The notes: generated by a model from the letters alone, not told the origin. A DNA stretch of 64,000 nt from an uncultured Rhizobiaceae bacterium (GCA_951813045.1 CATOTF010000002.1:1550001-1614000), one strand, 5' to 3'. Shown: positions 16,595 through 26,073, counted from the first letter of the stretch. Numbers and translations are program-made.

Positions 16595-17606
16595 GCCGGT
16601 CCTGATCTGGGGTGCGGGTGCCATTGGCGGCATCCTGGGAGCTTATTGGGCTCGTGCCGGGGTGCCGGTCCTGATGGTCGATATCGTGCGCGAACATGTG
16701 AGCGCCTGTGCCACTACCGGCCTGTCAATCGAAGGGCCGGTTGAAGAGTTCACCCAAATCGTGCCCTGTGTCAGCCCTGAACAACTGACCGGCACATACC
16801 GCCGGGTTGTACTGGCAGTGAAGGCGCATGCGACCGAAGCTGCAGTGGCGCAGCTGATGCCGCATTTGGCAGACGATGGCTTTGTCCTGTCAGCCCAGAA
16901 CGGACTGAATGAACGGGCCATTGCGCAGAACATTGGGGCGGATCGTACCATCGGCGCGTTCGTGAATTACGGTGCCGACTGGGTTGGGCCTGGTCGTATC
17001 CTATTCGGCAACCGCGGCGCGGTTGTGGTGGGCGAGATTGACGGCAGCGTAAACCAGCGCACAAAGGATATGTTTACCCTGTTGCAGATATTTGAACCCG
17101 ATGCCGTGTTGACGCAAGACATCTGGGCCTATCTTTGGGGTAAGCTGGGCTATGGCGCGATGCTTTTTGCCACCGCGTTGACCCCGGACAGCATGACGGC
17201 GAATTTTGCCGACCCCGCACGCGGTCCTGCGCTAATCGGTCTGGCGCGAGAAGTAATGCGCACCGCCGTTGCCGATGGTGTCGATCCCAAACCCTTTAAC
17301 GGGTTCGAACCAAGCGCTTTCATGCCCGGCGCAGATGACACAGCCGCTTGGCAAAGCCTTGCCGATCTGGCCGAGTTCAATTCCAAGACCGCCAAGACAC
17401 ACACTGGCATCTACCGCGATCTGGCTGTACGCAAACGCAAGACCGAAGTTGATCCGCAGGTCGGTGCGGTCGCCGACATTGCTACGGGACATGGCATAGA
17501 CACGCCGCTGCTGCGCCGGTTGGTGGCGTTGATCCATGACTTAGAGGATGGCCGCCGCGAAATGTCACCTAAGACGTTTCACGAATTGACCAAAGTGCTT
17601 TCATGA
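16587..17606 (+). CDS. Ketopantoate reductase (ApbA/PanE)-family oxidoreductase
   Basis: 339 aa. An N-terminal Rossmann domain begins WGAGAIGGILGAYWARAG, followed by the ApbA pattern AVKAHATEAAVAQL ... LSAQNGLNER. The C-terminal helical domain contains WAYLWGKLGYGAMLFATALTPDS, where the family catalytic Lys is expected (GKLGY). Its place in a catabolic operon indicates an NADP-dependent 2-keto/2-hydroxy acid conversion of a pathway intermediate and not pantothenate synthesis. It overlaps both neighbours (8 and 4 bases). Confidence 0.88.
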   Translation: MDEPVLIWGAGAIGGILGAYWARAGVPVLMVDIVREHVSACATTGLSIEGPVEEFTQIVPCVSPEQLTGTYRRVVLAVKAHATEAAVAQLMPHLADDGFVLSAQNGLNERAIAQNIGADRTIGAFVNYGADWVGPGRILFGNRGAVVVGEIDGSVNQRTKDMFTLLQIFEPDAVLTQDIWAYLWGKLGYGAMLFATALTPDSMTANFADPARGPALIGLAREVMRTAVADGVDPKPFNGFEPSAFMPGADDTAAWQSLADLAEFNSKTAKTHTGIYRDLAVRKRKTEVDPQVGAVADIATGHGIDTPLLRRLVALIHDLEDGRREMSPKTFHELTKVLS

Positions 17607-18346
17607 GCGCCCGCACGGCGCTTGTAACCGGTATCGTCGGCGGAATCGGTGCCGCAATCGCTACCCGTCTGGCAGCCGATGGAGCCAATGTTGTTGTCAG
17701 CGACCTGCCCGGGGAAGCGCTGGAGGCAGCGGCAGGACAATTGGGCCTGCCTGCTACAGAGGCAGATCTTGGTGACCCGCTATCAGTCAAATCAATGGTG
17801 CAGGAAATCAATACGGATCACGGTGCGCCGGATATTTTGGTCAATGCCGCAGGTGGTGTGCGGGGTCAGGTTGGCACTGCGCTGGAAGACGTGGACCCAG
17901 ACGCTTGGCACAGTATCTTTGCGGCCAACGTGGATGCCACGCTCTATTTGTCACAGGCGCTGGTGCCAGCGATGAGGGCGTCTGGCTGGGGCCGGATCGT
18001 AACCATCAGTTCCGGTGCGGGATTGCGGCCAAGCCTGACCGGCATTCATGCCTATACGGCAGCCAAACACGCGCTCGTGGGTCTGACAAAACAACTCAGC
18101 CTTGAACTGGGCCAGCACGGGATCACCGTCAATTCCATCGCCCCCGGTTTCATCCTGTCCAACCCGGCCACCCGCCGTCAGTGGGATAGCTACGGCCTCG
18201 ATGGTCAGGCGCAACTGATAGGTCGCATCCACACCCGCAGGCTAGGCATCCCCGAAGACATCGCCGCCGCAGCGGCTTTTGTCACATCGGAAGAGGCTGG
18301 GTGGATTACAGGTCAAATTTTAAGCGTGGATGGCGGTGTCACATGA
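17603..18346 (+). CDS. SDR-family NAD(P)-dependent oxidoreductase
   Basis: 247 aa classical short-chain dehydrogenase. The cofactor motif is slightly unusual (TGIVGGIGAAIA, TGxxxGIG). Further features are DILVNAAGG, the catalytic Ser in ISSGAG, Tyr151 and Lys155 in YTAAKHAL, and the C-terminal ITGQILSVDGGVT. It interconverts an alcohol and a ketone with NAD(P). It overlaps the upstream and downstream genes by four bases each, so it belongs to the same pathway as the creatininase-like and M20 proteins. Confidence 0.92.
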   Translation: MSARTALVTGIVGGIGAAIATRLAADGANVVVSDLPGEALEAAAGQLGLPATEADLGDPLSVKSMVQEINTDHGAPDILVNAAGGVRGQVGTALEDVDPDAWHSIFAANVDATLYLSQALVPAMRASGWGRIVTISSGAGLRPSLTGIHAYTAAKHALVGLTKQLSLELGQHGITVNSIAPGFILSNPATRRQWDSYGLDGQAQLIGRIHTRRLGIPEDIAAAAAFVTSEEAGWITGQILSVDGGVT

Positions 18347-19770
18347 AGAGAAAGCCCATGACCGACCCTGTTCTTACCCACGCGCTTAACCGGCAGGGCC
18401 AGTTGATCGAAGACTTGAAAGACCTTGTTGCTTGCCCTTCAGTCGGGGCTGACCCGGCCATGGCGCAGGGGATGGAGGATGCCCGCAAACTTATCGAGGC
18501 GCGCCTTGACGCGATGGGATTTAGAAATCGCCGGCGCCTGACACCGGCGGACGGTAGCGGCCAGCCCGCTATTTTTGCCGAACGGATAGACGCGCCCGGC
18601 AAGCCGACAATGCTTGTCTACGCACACTATGACGTGCAGCCCTCTGACCCACTGAACAAATGGGACACACCGCCGTTTGAACCGAGCGAACGGGACGGCA
18701 GGCTTTACGGGCGTGGGATTTCGGACGACAAAGGCCCGATGATGATCGCACTCGACGCGCTTGCGGCCTTCGTCGCAGTCGAGGGACAGTTGCCGATCAA
18801 CGTCAAGCTGTTGATCGAAGGAGAAGAAGAAACTGGCTCGCCTTCTCTACCGGGCATATTGGAAATGCACCGTGAACTGCTGGTTGCCGATGCGGTGTTG
18901 TCTGCAGATGGAGCCCGTTGGAGGCCTGACCTTTTGACACTTAACGTCGGATCACGGGGGAACGCTGGCTTTGAGGTGCGGGTACAGACTGCCGGGCAGG
19001 ATCTGCACTCGGGTCGCTACGGCGGCATCGTGGCCAACCCGCTGCACGTCCTGTCAACTCTGGTTGCGGGTCTGCACGATGAGCAGGGCCACATCTCCGC
19101 CCCTGGATTCTACAACTGCGTGACCGAGCCGACGAATGCTGAACGCGATGAAATCGCTGCGATTCCCTATGACGAAGACGCCTCTTTTACCGCCATCGCG
19201 GCGCAACCATTCGGCGAAGCTGGCTACTCCACGCTGGAGCGGCTCTGGATGCGACCCACCGTGGACGTCAACGGCATGTGGGGCGGCTATACTGGTGCAG
19301 GGTCCAAAACAGTCATCCCCAATGAGGCCTTTGCTAAACTCACTATGCGTCTTGTTCCTGGACAGGATCCGCAAAGTGCCAAAGATGCAGTCATCGATCA
19401 CCTCAAAATGCTGTTGCCTTCCCATGCCACTCTGGAAGTCTACGGTGATCGGGGTCAAGGGGGTGCCTATGCTGTACCAGCAGATCATCCACTGCTGGGC
19501 GCTGCTGTTTCCGCTCTTGAACATACCACGGGTCAGTCGCCGCTAAAGGTGCGCATAGGTGCCTCGCTCCCCCTGACGGAGATCGTCTCGCGGGTGTTGG
19601 GGCTGGATACTGTGATGTTTTCCTTCGCACTGTCAGATGAGAATTTTCACGCACCCAATGAATTCTTCCGCCTGTCATCAATCACTGATGGCCTTGCGGC
19701 ATGGGTCCAGATCATGCGTGAGATCGCCGAAATCTCTCCGGACGCTTTTGCCCCTTATAGACGAAAGTGA
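18343..19770 (+). CDS. M20-family metallopeptidase/dipeptidase
   Basis: 475 aa from the ATG at 18343 (ATGA overlap with the SDR stop); the ATG at 18358 is an alternative. Di-zinc ligands of the M20/CNDP group are visible: AHYDVQP (His, Asp), GISDDKGP (bridging Asp), EGEEETGSPSL (Glu catalytic base and ligand) and NFHAPNE (His). The lid domain insertion (about residues 190-380) contains the conserved LHSGRYGG and MRLVPGQDP segments. It is expected to hydrolyse a dipeptide or N-acyl amino acid amide bond, fitting a product of the imported peptide-like compound. Confidence 0.9.
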   Translation: MKRKPMTDPVLTHALNRQGQLIEDLKDLVACPSVGADPAMAQGMEDARKLIEARLDAMGFRNRRRLTPADGSGQPAIFAERIDAPGKPTMLVYAHYDVQPSDPLNKWDTPPFEPSERDGRLYGRGISDDKGPMMIALDALAAFVAVEGQLPINVKLLIEGEEETGSPSLPGILEMHRELLVADAVLSADGARWRPDLLTLNVGSRGNAGFEVRVQTAGQDLHSGRYGGIVANPLHVLSTLVAGLHDEQGHISAPGFYNCVTEPTNAERDEIAAIPYDEDASFTAIAAQPFGEAGYSTLERLWMRPTVDVNGMWGGYTGAGSKTVIPNEAFAKLTMRLVPGQDPQSAKDAVIDHLKMLLPSHATLEVYGDRGQGGAYAVPADHPLLGAAVSALEHTTGQSPLKVRIGASLPLTEIVSRVLGLDTVMFSFALSDENFHAPNEFFRLSSITDGLAAWVQIMREIAEISPDAFAPYRRK

Positions 19771-20636
19771 CAGTGCAGGCTGCCGTCAATAACCGCTACG
19801 GTGCGGGACTACTTGTCGCGGCGGCGGCGATGTTCACGGCTGACGTAACTGTTTTACGGTTTCTTTCGCCGGACGTGCCGTTTGCGCAGATCATCTTTTT
19901 CCGATCCCTATCCCAGCTTATTATCGTTTCACTTTGGATAGGCTTCAACCGTCCCGCACTTTTTTACTCAGCGCGTTGGCCAAAGCTTTTGCTACGCGGC
20001 CTCACCAGCCTTGTCTGTTGGTGGTTATATTATGCAAGCTTTCAGACGTTGGACCTTGCGCTCGCCTCAACACTGACCTTTACATCGTCCCTTTTCGTTG
20101 TGGTGATGGCACCATTTGTGTTGGGCGAGAAGATTGGCATGCGCCGGGGGCTGACCACCGTCCTGGGGTTCGTAGGGGTAATTCTTGCCAGCGAGGTGAA
20201 CGGCCTGACGATGGAAACAGGCGTACTGTTCGGACTTGGCTCTGCCTTCGCGGCGGCAATCCTGATCTTTCAAAACCGGGTGCTTTCCCGAACTGAACAT
20301 ACCGCGACGATCATGTTCTGGATCGGGCTGGTGGCTAGCGTGGGAACAATGCCCACAGCATTGGTAAGTTGGAGGGAGATCGTTCTTGCAGATGGTCTGC
20401 TACTTTTGATGGCAGGGACGCTTGCCACCTTTGGGATGCTCCTTACAGTCGAAGCCTACAGATTTGGTGAAGTATCAGCGCTCGCCGCTTTTCCGTATGT
20501 GCGGATTCTTTTTGCGCTGGCTATCGGATATTTCGTCTTTACCGAAATTGCTTCGTTGCGCGAATTGGTCGGTGCCGCGATCGTCGTAGCCTGCGGTCTG
20601 CTGGCGAATGGCTACCGTCGGGGAGTCTCTCCGTGA
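19767..20636 (+). CDS. EamA/DMT-family membrane transporter
   Basis: 289 aa, GTG start overlapping the M20 stop by four bases. Ten hydrophobic segments arranged as two five-TM EamA repeats, with the repeat hallmarks FRSLSQLIIV and FGMLLTVEAYRFGEVSALAAFPYVRILFA. DMT proteins export or exchange metabolites across the inner membrane. As the last gene of this operon it may expel a waste or toxic intermediate of the pathway. Substrate unknown. Confidence 0.88.
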   Translation: MTVQAAVNNRYGAGLLVAAAAMFTADVTVLRFLSPDVPFAQIIFFRSLSQLIIVSLWIGFNRPALFYSARWPKLLLRGLTSLVCWWLYYASFQTLDLALASTLTFTSSLFVVVMAPFVLGEKIGMRRGLTTVLGFVGVILASEVNGLTMETGVLFGLGSAFAAAILIFQNRVLSRTEHTATIMFWIGLVASVGTMPTALVSWREIVLADGLLLLMAGTLATFGMLLTVEAYRFGEVSALAAFPYVRILFALAIGYFVFTEIASLRELVGAAIVVACGLLANGYRRGVSP

Positions 20637-20915
20637 CTGGAAAATGTAATAGAGCGCACGGGAAGCCGAACCGCGTCGTATTCAAGCAAGGCAAACGGCA
20701 ACTTTGGGTCATTCATCAGGAGTGCAAATTTCTGCGCCTGCAATAACCAAACGGCCAGAACGTGGTAACTATGGACTCGAGCACTAAATCGCTTCGCGAT
20801 AGTTGGGGCGCGTTGTTTGGTTTTGTATTGACTATGTCAGATTTGCTGTTGGGGAGTTGATCGCGGTTCCTTTGTCTCGAGGTGCTTTTGCCTCGATTGA
20901 CGGAGGATTTTTCCC
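20637..20915. other. Gene-free stretch before the IS91-type module
   Basis: No gene is seen in these 279 bases. A short perfect hairpin, ATCGC-TTC-GCGAT, lies at 20788-20800 and may belong to one end of the IS91-type element, whose termini usually carry small hairpins. The element's exact end could not be placed. Confidence 0.4.
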
Positions 20916-21842
20916 ATGACCATTCAGACATTGCCCCGGACGCCGACTTCCACAACGCCGCTTCGTGCCCGCATGATTTCGGATATGAAAGGGCGCAATC
21001 TGGGTAAGGCATCGCAGACCAGTCACCTGCGCGCCTGCAAGCGTTTTGCAGCCTGGCTCAATCGTTCTCCCGACACGGCAACACCCGATGATGTGAAGCA
21101 CTTTCAGGAATATCTGATCGAGAGTGGCGCGAGCATTTGCACGCGCAACCAGACCATGACCGGCGTAAAGTTTCTGTTCCGGGTGACGCTGCGGCGACAC
21201 GATTTGGTGGCGGAGATATTCAGCCTCAAGGAGCCAGTAAAGGTGCCGCTGGTTCTCAGTAAGGAGGAAGTGAAGCGTATTCTGGCCATGGCACCGAGCC
21301 TGAAGGCGAAGGTGATGTTATCACTGGCTTACGGTTGCGGGCTACGTGCAGGCGAAGTTGTTCGACTTAAAGTCGGCGATATAGACAGCGCCCAAAACAT
21401 CATCCGCATTGTGCAGGCTAAGGGGCGCAAGGATCGCAACGTTATGTTGCCTTCCGATATTCTGGGCCTGCTGCGCGACTGGTGGAAAGAACGCCCAACC
21501 GGTCAGGATAAGAGTATCGCACGTGAAGACCGTTTGATATTTCCAGGATATAACGGAAAGCACCTTTCTTCCCGCCAGATCTCGCGATTGTTCAAGCAAG
21601 CAGCGCGGGCCGCCGGGATCACCAAGCCCGTTACATTGCACACGTTGCGGCATTCGTTTGCAACGCATTTGCTGGAGAGTGGTGTGGACATCCGGGTCAT
21701 TCAGGCACTGCTGGGTCATACCAAGCTCACAACAACGGCGCGTTATGCAAGCGTTGCCACTGGAATGATTGCAGCTGTGGAAAGCCCATTGGATAATCTG
21801 AATGGGGTCAAACGCAAAAGGACCAAACGCAAGTCCTCATAA
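20916..21842 (+). CDS. Tyrosine recombinase (phage-integrase family) of the IS91-type module
   Basis: 308 aa. The N-terminal SAM-like core-binding domain covers about residues 15-105 (NLGKASQTSHLRACKRFAAWL). The catalytic domain has the R-H-R-H-Y set: Arg in GCGLRAGEVVRL, His-x-x-Arg in HTLRHSFATHLLESG, His in LLGHTKLTTT, and the nucleophile Tyr in ARYASV. The start ATG follows the GGAGG at 20901-20905. It probably acts with or resolves intermediates of the adjacent IS91 transposase. Confidence 0.88.
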   Translation: MTIQTLPRTPTSTTPLRARMISDMKGRNLGKASQTSHLRACKRFAAWLNRSPDTATPDDVKHFQEYLIESGASICTRNQTMTGVKFLFRVTLRRHDLVAEIFSLKEPVKVPLVLSKEEVKRILAMAPSLKAKVMLSLAYGCGLRAGEVVRLKVGDIDSAQNIIRIVQAKGRKDRNVMLPSDILGLLRDWWKERPTGQDKSIAREDRLIFPGYNGKHLSSRQISRLFKQAARAAGITKPVTLHTLRHSFATHLLESGVDIRVIQALLGHTKLTTTARYASVATGMIAAVESPLDNLNGVKRKRTKRKSS

Positions 21843-21848
21843 TCTGCC

Positions 21849-23123
21849 TTGCCCCGTCCATCTTTTGGTCGCGGTCCTCGCATTCATCATCGCCGGGGCT
21901 CGTCCAACGCCTCTTGTCTGGAGGTTGCGGATATCTTCCGCGACCATGGTGCTGCGTGGCGCGCGGCTAATGCCGGGCGCATCAGCCTGAACCAATTGAA
22001 AGTGATGTCAGCGATTGAACGCTGCCGCACGGCCGCGCTCGGCGGTCATGTTACGCGTTGCGAAGACTGCGCCCACGAGCACATCGCCTACAACTCATGC
22101 CGGAACAGACACTGTCCAAAATGCCAGGCGAGTGCTGCAAAGGCATGGCTGGTCGCACGAGAGGCCGAACTGTTGCCTGTGAGGTATTTCCATCTCGTCT
22201 TCACGTTGCCAAAGCCAATCGCTGACATCGCGCGCCAAAACAAACCGGAGATCTACAATCTGCTGATGCGGATCAGTGCAGACACGGTGATCAAAATCGC
22301 CTCCGATCCAAAACATCTCGGTGCGCAAGTTGGCATCACCTCGGTACTGCACACATGGGGATCGGCGATGACGCACCACCCGCACGTCCACATGATCGTA
22401 CCGGGCGGCGGACTATCACCGGATCGGAGCGCATGGATAGCGAGCCGGAAGAACTTCTTCCTGTCCGTGCGTGTTCTGTCTCGCTTGTACCGGCGTCTCA
22501 TTTTGGAAGAACTGGTCAGGTTGCACAACGCCGGGAAGATGCGTTTCTTTGGCGATCACGCCCACCTTGTCAATAAGCCCGCCTTTGATGCTTTCCTCAA
22601 ACCTTTGCGCAAAATCGAATGGGTCGTTTATGCCAAGGAGCCATTTGCCGGACCTAAAGCGGTGCTGGCATATCTGTCGCGCTATACCCACCGGGTTGCG
22701 ATCTCAAATAGTCGCCTGATCCGTTTCGACGCAAATCATGTCACTTTCCGCGTCAAGGATTACCGCGTCGATGGTCCCCCGAACGCAAGGTGCAGACACA
22801 AAACCATGACCCTCAAGACCGATGAGTTCATTCGGCGGTTCCTGATCCATGTCCTGCCAAAAGGCCAGCATCGCATCCGCCATTACGGCTTCTTGGGAAA
22901 CGGCAATCGAGCCAACAATATCACCCTGATCAGGAACCTGCTCAAAGCCAAAGCGCCAGACACGGATCATGATAATGGCGATCCCGTCGAAGGTGCCGAT
23001 GAACAACCCCGTGTTCTTGCATTGCCCTGCCCATGCTGCGGCGGACGATTGATCATCGGCAAGGCTTTCGCGCCTAAACAGCAACCAAGAGCACCACCAA
23101 AATCAAAGAAGACCGCCGCATGA
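21849..23123 (+). CDS. IS91-family (HUH/Y2) transposase
   Basis: 424 aa from a TTG at 21849; an internal ATG could be used instead. The N-terminal zinc-binding region has CEDCAHEHIAYNSCRNRHCPKCQ. The HUH metal site is HHPHVHMIVPGGG, and the catalytic Tyr region is YLSRYTHRVAISNSRL. This is a complete rolling-circle transposase of the family. It ends with a basic tail (PRAPPKSKKTAA). Confidence 0.88.
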   Translation: MPRPSFGRGPRIHHRRGSSNASCLEVADIFRDHGAAWRAANAGRISLNQLKVMSAIERCRTAALGGHVTRCEDCAHEHIAYNSCRNRHCPKCQASAAKAWLVAREAELLPVRYFHLVFTLPKPIADIARQNKPEIYNLLMRISADTVIKIASDPKHLGAQVGITSVLHTWGSAMTHHPHVHMIVPGGGLSPDRSAWIASRKNFFLSVRVLSRLYRRLILEELVRLHNAGKMRFFGDHAHLVNKPAFDAFLKPLRKIEWVVYAKEPFAGPKAVLAYLSRYTHRVAISNSRLIRFDANHVTFRVKDYRVDGPPNARCRHKTMTLKTDEFIRRFLIHVLPKGQHRIRHYGFLGNGNRANNITLIRNLLKAKAPDTDHDNGDPVEGADEQPRVLALPCPCCGGRLIIGKAFAPKQQPRAPPKSKKTAA

Positions 23124-23683
23124 CAATCCAAATCATGGCCCAGAACACGGCGCGCACATATCAGCAGACCTGCCTAACCGTCCGCCGAATGGCAGACGAC
23201 ACTGCCGATATGTGCAAAACAAACGGCAGAACCAAAACGCTATGCCCCGATCTGCCTAAACGGAAGAAACCGAGGCGAAATCGTGCCCAAATGGCCTCCA
23301 AAACCGGCATCAGTTCGGTGGTAACTCTACCCTGTCAGACAATCCAAACCCCACAATGCCGCCCAAATCCCCATAGAACCCGCTGAACCATCTCAGCTAA
23401 ACCTCATGCGATTCCGTGCTTGAGCGCTTCTCCGACGCCAGACAATCACTACCCGCGACTCAAAATTCGAGCGTGGCGTCCGAGAAACCTGCATCACTGC
23501 GGCCATTCGGGCGTTACACAAACGAGGGTTTGTGAAAGGCCTCAGAAACGGGCTATATGTGTATGAGAAGTCTTTCATATCTTGTATCGTATTCAAAACC
23601 GCACAAAGGGTCAGTGGCAATGCCCAAAAAATTGCTTAGGGTATCATTCTGAACTCATCCGGATCCACCCCTAAAGTGAGGCT
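23124..23683. other. 560-base stretch without a convincing gene, 3' of the IS91-type module
   Basis: A frame of 88 codons (23120-23386) starts in an ATGA overlap with the transposase stop but is rich in T, K, R and Q without domain character and is not called. A perfect seven-base hairpin, CACAAAC-GAGG-GTTTGTG, lies at 23517-23534 and could mark the end of the element or a terminator. The promoter of the LysE gene should be near the right end. Confidence 0.4.
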
Positions 23684-24331
23684 ATGATTCTCGATCCCAC
23701 ACTCACAACTGCCTACCTTGTTCTCGCCACGGCACTTGCTGTTGCACCCGGCCTAGATGTTGTCTTCGTTATAGCAAACGGTATGCGACATCAGATAAAA
23801 GGGGCTATTGCCTCCGCTCTGGGGATTGGTTTCGGCTCAGTTATTCACGCTATTGCTGCGGCTTTGGGCATTTCAGCGATTGTCGCTGCCTCCCCAACTG
23901 CCTTTGATATTCTCAGATATGCAGGGGCGATCTATCTCGCGTTTCTTGGTGTTCAAGCGCTAAGGTCTTGGCTGAACTACACAAACAACCTTGATCCAAA
24001 CCAAACGATCATTGAAGTTTCCGCGTGGAGTGTGTTCAGACGCGGTTTGATCACCAATATCCTGAACCCCAAAGTCATTGTTTTTTATTTGGCGTTGCTA
24101 CCCCAGTTCATAAATGTGGAACTTGGTCATGTAGGGCTTCAAATATTCCTTTTAGGATGCATCCACAATATTATCGGTATCACGTTTCTCATTTCCATAG
24201 GAATTGCCGCAGGGCGGGCGTCAGGTTGGTTGGTCACAACAAGTTTTGGAAAATGGATGGATGGAATTGCAGGGGTGTTTTTTCTCGGGCTTGCTGTACG
24301 GCTTTTGATAGCGGACAAACCGGAACACTAA
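23684..24331 (+). CDS. LysE/RhtB-family amino-acid exporter
   Basis: 215 aa with six predicted TM segments and the family start (AYLVLATALAVAPGLDVVFVIANGMR, equivalent to the PGP..l.v...g...G motif). The later segment NILNPKVIVFYLALLPQFI is the conserved NPKA..F element. The family exports amino acids or their derivatives. It sits alone between the IS91-type module and scpB and is probably a single-gene unit. Confidence 0.9.
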   Translation: MILDPTLTTAYLVLATALAVAPGLDVVFVIANGMRHQIKGAIASALGIGFGSVIHAIAAALGISAIVAASPTAFDILRYAGAIYLAFLGVQALRSWLNYTNNLDPNQTIIEVSAWSVFRRGLITNILNPKVIVFYLALLPQFINVELGHVGLQIFLLGCIHNIIGITFLISIGIAAGRASGWLVTTSFGKWMDGIAGVFFLGLAVRLLIADKPEH

Positions 24332-24504
24332 TTCTCAACAGCCCAATAAGCAGACTTTCAACTTAAAACAGTTGGAAGGGAGAACTTACCAATTCTGAAC
24401 TCCATCGACTGCCTGATCTCCAACCTGAATAAATACAGACAACGAAAGTCTTTATCCTCGATCATGGGGTCAATCGGATGAAGGTTGTTCCAATCGCACG
24501 AAGT

Positions 24505-25230
24505 TTATTCGTCCCCTGCCCCGCCGGGTGTCAGCAGACCCAATTCTTCAACATCATCCAATGTAAACGGATCTTCATCGTCTTCCAGCGTGTCATCATC
24601 GGAAGGTAATGGAACACTAAAGGTTGCTGGCACCTGGCTTTGCAGAAGGCCAGCCCCCTTTAACTCATCGAGGCCTGGAAGGTCTCTGATTTGTTCCAGA
24701 CCAAAATGATCCAAAAACTCAGGCGTTGTTCCATAGGTTACAGGGCGACCCGGCGTCTTGCGCCGACCACGCATACGTATCCAGCCGGTTTCCATAAGAA
24801 CGTCTAACGTGCCTTTCGACGTCACAACACCGCGTACTTCTTCAATCTCTGCGCGCGTGACCGGTTGGTGGTATCCAATAATCGCCAGTACTTCCAACGC
24901 TGCTTTGGAAAGTTTGCGGGTTTCAACCGCTTCTTTTTGAAGCAGGAATGAGAGGTCATCAGCAGTACGGAATGCCCAAGCGTCGCCAACCCGCACCAAG
25001 TTTACACCGCGATTGGCATAAGCCGCCTGAATCTCGTCAATCAACTCTTTCACATCCACCTCATCAGGCAGGCGTGACGCTATTGCCTTTTCCGATACAG
25101 GTTCACTTGATGCAAATATCATTGCCTCTACCATGCGCACCAATCGCAAGGTATCAATTTTTACATCAACATCATCCCCGTCCAACAAATGTGGGAAAGG
25201 TAGAACATTAGCTTCAACAGCATGAGTCAT
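24505..25230 (-). CDS. scpB: Segregation and condensation protein B
   Basis: 241 aa with two tandem winged-helix domains: RMVEAMIFASSEPVSEKAIASRLP in the first, and KLSKAALEVLAIIGYHQPVTRAEIEEVRGV with GRPVTYGTTPEFLDHFGL in the second. The C-terminus is acidic. ScpB dimerises, binds ScpA and completes the SMC-kleisin condensin that organises the chromosome. It lies 12 bases downstream of scpA. In many Hyphomicrobiales the tat genes follow; here the next gene is an unrelated exporter on the other strand. Confidence 0.93.
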   Translation of the reverse strand: MTHAVEANVLPFPHLLDGDDVDVKIDTLRLVRMVEAMIFASSEPVSEKAIASRLPDEVDVKELIDEIQAAYANRGVNLVRVGDAWAFRTADDLSFLLQKEAVETRKLSKAALEVLAIIGYHQPVTRAEIEEVRGVVTSKGTLDVLMETGWIRMRGRRKTPGRPVTYGTTPEFLDHFGLEQIRDLPGLDELKGAGLLQSQVPATFSVPLPSDDDTLEDDEDPFTLDDVEELGLLTPGGAGDE

Positions 25231-25242
25231 TGAACGGATTCC

Positions 25243-26073
25243 TTAGGCAACTCTGGCGGGTTTCGAGTTTGTATGACGTAGATATAGGGGGGCGAATGTG
25301 TCCGATTGACGAATTTCCAAATGGCCTTCGCGCACAAGTTCGAGGCTCGCGGCGAAGGAACTTGCGATAACGCCCGGCCTGTCTTTCGGATCGACCAAAT
25401 ATTCCGACAGGAATGTATCCAATGGAGTCCAGTCCGCCAGCTTGCCGATCAGTCGCGTGATAATGTCGCGCGCATCTGACATCGACCAGGTATCACGCCT
25501 GGCGATTGTCACGGTGTTGACACTTTCACGTTGGCGTTGGGCCGCATAAGCCGTCAACAGGTCATATAAAGTGGCGGAATAATTCTGTTTTCGATCAACA
25601 ACAACAGGTTCAGGGTCGCCACGCGCGAAAAAGTCCTGCCCCAGTCTGTTCCTGTTCATCAGACTGGACGCCGCCTCACGCATGGCTTCAAGCCGTCGCA
25701 GACGGAAGGCAAGCTGTGCGGCCATTTCCTCACCGGTTGGCTCCGGGTCCCCTTCCGGTGCTGGAATCAACAAACGCGACTTCAAATACGCCAACCATGC
25801 CGCCATCACCAGATAGTCAGCTGCCAATTCCAGACGTAGCTTCCGCGCTTCCTCAACAAATTTCAAATACTGCATCGCCAGGGCAAGGATCGAAATTTTG
25901 GTCAGGTCAACCTTTTGAGTACGTGCCATCGCCAGTAGCAGATCAAGCGGTCCTTCGAAGCCATCAATATCAACTGTAAAATTGGGGTCGTTGAGAGTAC
26001 GGTCCACCGGCTGCGGGCTTTCCCACAGGTCCAGTGTCTTGTCTGTCGACGGTAATGTTTCGTCCTCGCTCAC
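25243..26073 (-). CDS. scpA: Segregation and condensation protein A (kleisin)
   Basis: 276 aa, GTG start at 26073. Family signatures are the N-terminal FEGPLDLLLAMARTQKVDLTKISILALAMQYL, the second block LAADYLVMAAWLAYLKSRLLIP, and a C-terminal winged helix (VIASSFAASLELVREGHLEIRQSDTFAPLYLR). It bridges the SMC heads as kleisin and recruits ScpB. The gene is separated from the upstream SPOR gene by a strong terminator-like hairpin, so it must have its own promoter in 26074-26237. The nagZ gene often found directly upstream in relatives is absent. Confidence 0.93.
   Translation of the reverse strand: MSEDETLPSTDKTLDLWESPQPVDRTLNDPNFTVDIDGFEGPLDLLLAMARTQKVDLTKISILALAMQYLKFVEEARKLRLELAADYLVMAAWLAYLKSRLLIPAPEGDPEPTGEEMAAQLAFRLRRLEAMREAASSLMNRNRLGQDFFARGDPEPVVVDRKQNYSATLYDLLTAYAAQRQRESVNTVTIARRDTWSMSDARDIITRLIGKLADWTPLDTFLSEYLVDPKDRPGVIASSFAASLELVREGHLEIRQSDTFAPLYLRHTNSKPARVA

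Larger units (their letters stand above)
20916..23123 (+). mobile_element. IS91-family element core (tyrosine recombinase plus HUH transposase)
   Basis: Two adjacent genes, a phage-type integrase and an IS91/Y2 transposase, separated by six bases, match the organisation of IS91-like elements that carry an accessory recombinase. IS91 elements move by rolling circle, have no terminal inverted repeats and make no target duplication. The limits given are therefore only those of the genes; the true ends probably lie in the flanking gene-free stretches (20637-20915 and 23124-23683). Confidence 0.8.

Noticed and set aside
23120-23386. 88-codon frame overlapping the IS91 transposase stop by four bases
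   Set aside because: Composition is low-complexity and unlike a protein domain; probably non-coding end of the element.
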